From Melastoma dodecandrum (lineage: Eukaryota; Streptophyta; Magnoliopsida; Myrtales; Melastomataceae): DNA of 64,000 nt. Shown piece after piece: positions 63,658 through 64,000 of the stretch; position 1 is the stretch's first letter; each line of letters opens with the position of its first letter. The notes beneath the pieces are model-generated. The model was not told the DNA's origin. It saw nothing but the letters and a program-made list of their open reading frames with translations, and made no database searches. The DNA is taken from assembly GCA_029817715.1 (NCBI GenBank), contig JARUPY010000396.1:2356001-2420000 (forward strand). Direction: 5' to 3'. Position numbers and translations under genes: made by a program.

Positions 63658-64000
63658 CCACCATAACGAAATAAATATAACTAAATATAATAGAACTGTT
63701 TGTAATTCTTGCGAGTTCTTGTTTGTAGTCAATTCATGTAATACATTCGACATGACATAATGTCTGAAACAGGCTGAGAATCCGAAACTGTGATGCTTTT
63801 TGTGTGTTGATGAATAGTTTTTTCGCGGATACAAGAATAGCACCTGCTGAAGTTACTCGGCCATGTTACGAGTCACATAAAGAAAGCGTGAGACGAGATT
63901 CGTGCCAGGGGACACTCTCCGTGCAAGCCCCGAAGAGAATCCCTGAAGCACCTGCGATCTCCCCGACGAGGATGTTCCATTGGTTGGTCACCGCCTACTC
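63658..64000. other. Host DNA upstream of the SnRK1 locus
   Basis: Continues the host sequence broken at 51842. On the minus strand a TATA-like TATATTTAG lies about 30-40 bases upstream of the break and could be the original SnRK1 promoter; this is inference. The stretch 63840-64000 is GC-richer with open frames on both strands, but I recognise no protein. Confidence 0.35.

Overview
The window is nuclear DNA of a flowering plant, most likely a eudicot. Spliced GT-AG genes for plant-only or plant-typical proteins show this: chloroplast starch synthase II, a CDF-type Dof factor, plastid FtsH, and a SnRK1 kinase with a leader intron. They lie in AT-rich spacers among Ty3/gypsy, Copia, hAT, LINE and MITE sequence. 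The species cannot be named from sequence alone.

Layout: 1-3820 is repeat-derived DNA without a recognisable gene. A broken FtsH protease fragment follows (3825-4405). An apparently intact eight-exon starch synthase II gene (+) occupies 4959-8503. From 9000 to 16100 lies repeat debris: a three-copy 200-bp tandem array, a minus-strand gypsy element with both LTRs but only gag, and a LINE fragment. An apparently intact two-exon CDF/Dof gene (-) is at 16140-17850. An AT-rich tract to 26.3 kb holds a Mutator-like MITE with 9-bp target duplication, a second inverted-repeat element, a truncated Copia-like LTR bracketed by a 205-bp host duplication, and a gypsy relic. An intronless calmodulin-like gene (+) is at 26397-26903. 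A divergent pair of RNA-binding genes follows: a PTB homologue (-, 27581-31280, lightly damaged) and a four-KH-domain gene (+, 31838-34731, heavily damaged). Next come a possible small membrane protein gene (-), a decayed hAT transposase, a tRNA-Ala(UGC) gene (-), and a SnRK1-alpha kinase gene (-, 44069-46756) that is now a pseudogene.

The last 17 kb is a transposon pile-up in the leader region of the SnRK1 gene. A 5'-complete but 3'-truncated gypsy chromovirus (about 47093-51505) lies in the leader intron. A second chromovirus (51843-63652, TSD CGCCC) lies in or next to the leader exon. A third gypsy element (55933-61841, TSD TCAGG) is nested inside the integrase of the second. Three coding genes look intact (starch synthase II, CDF, CML). 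Four loci are degraded to differing degrees (FtsH fragment, PTB, KH, SnRK1), a pattern that fits loss of duplicated genes followed by transposon capture.

Two truncated retroelements carry the same odd scar: the host sequence left of the insertion is repeated to the right of the truncation (205 bp and 24 bp, far longer than a 5-bp target duplication). This suggests a shared repair mechanism and is the most unusual pattern in the window.
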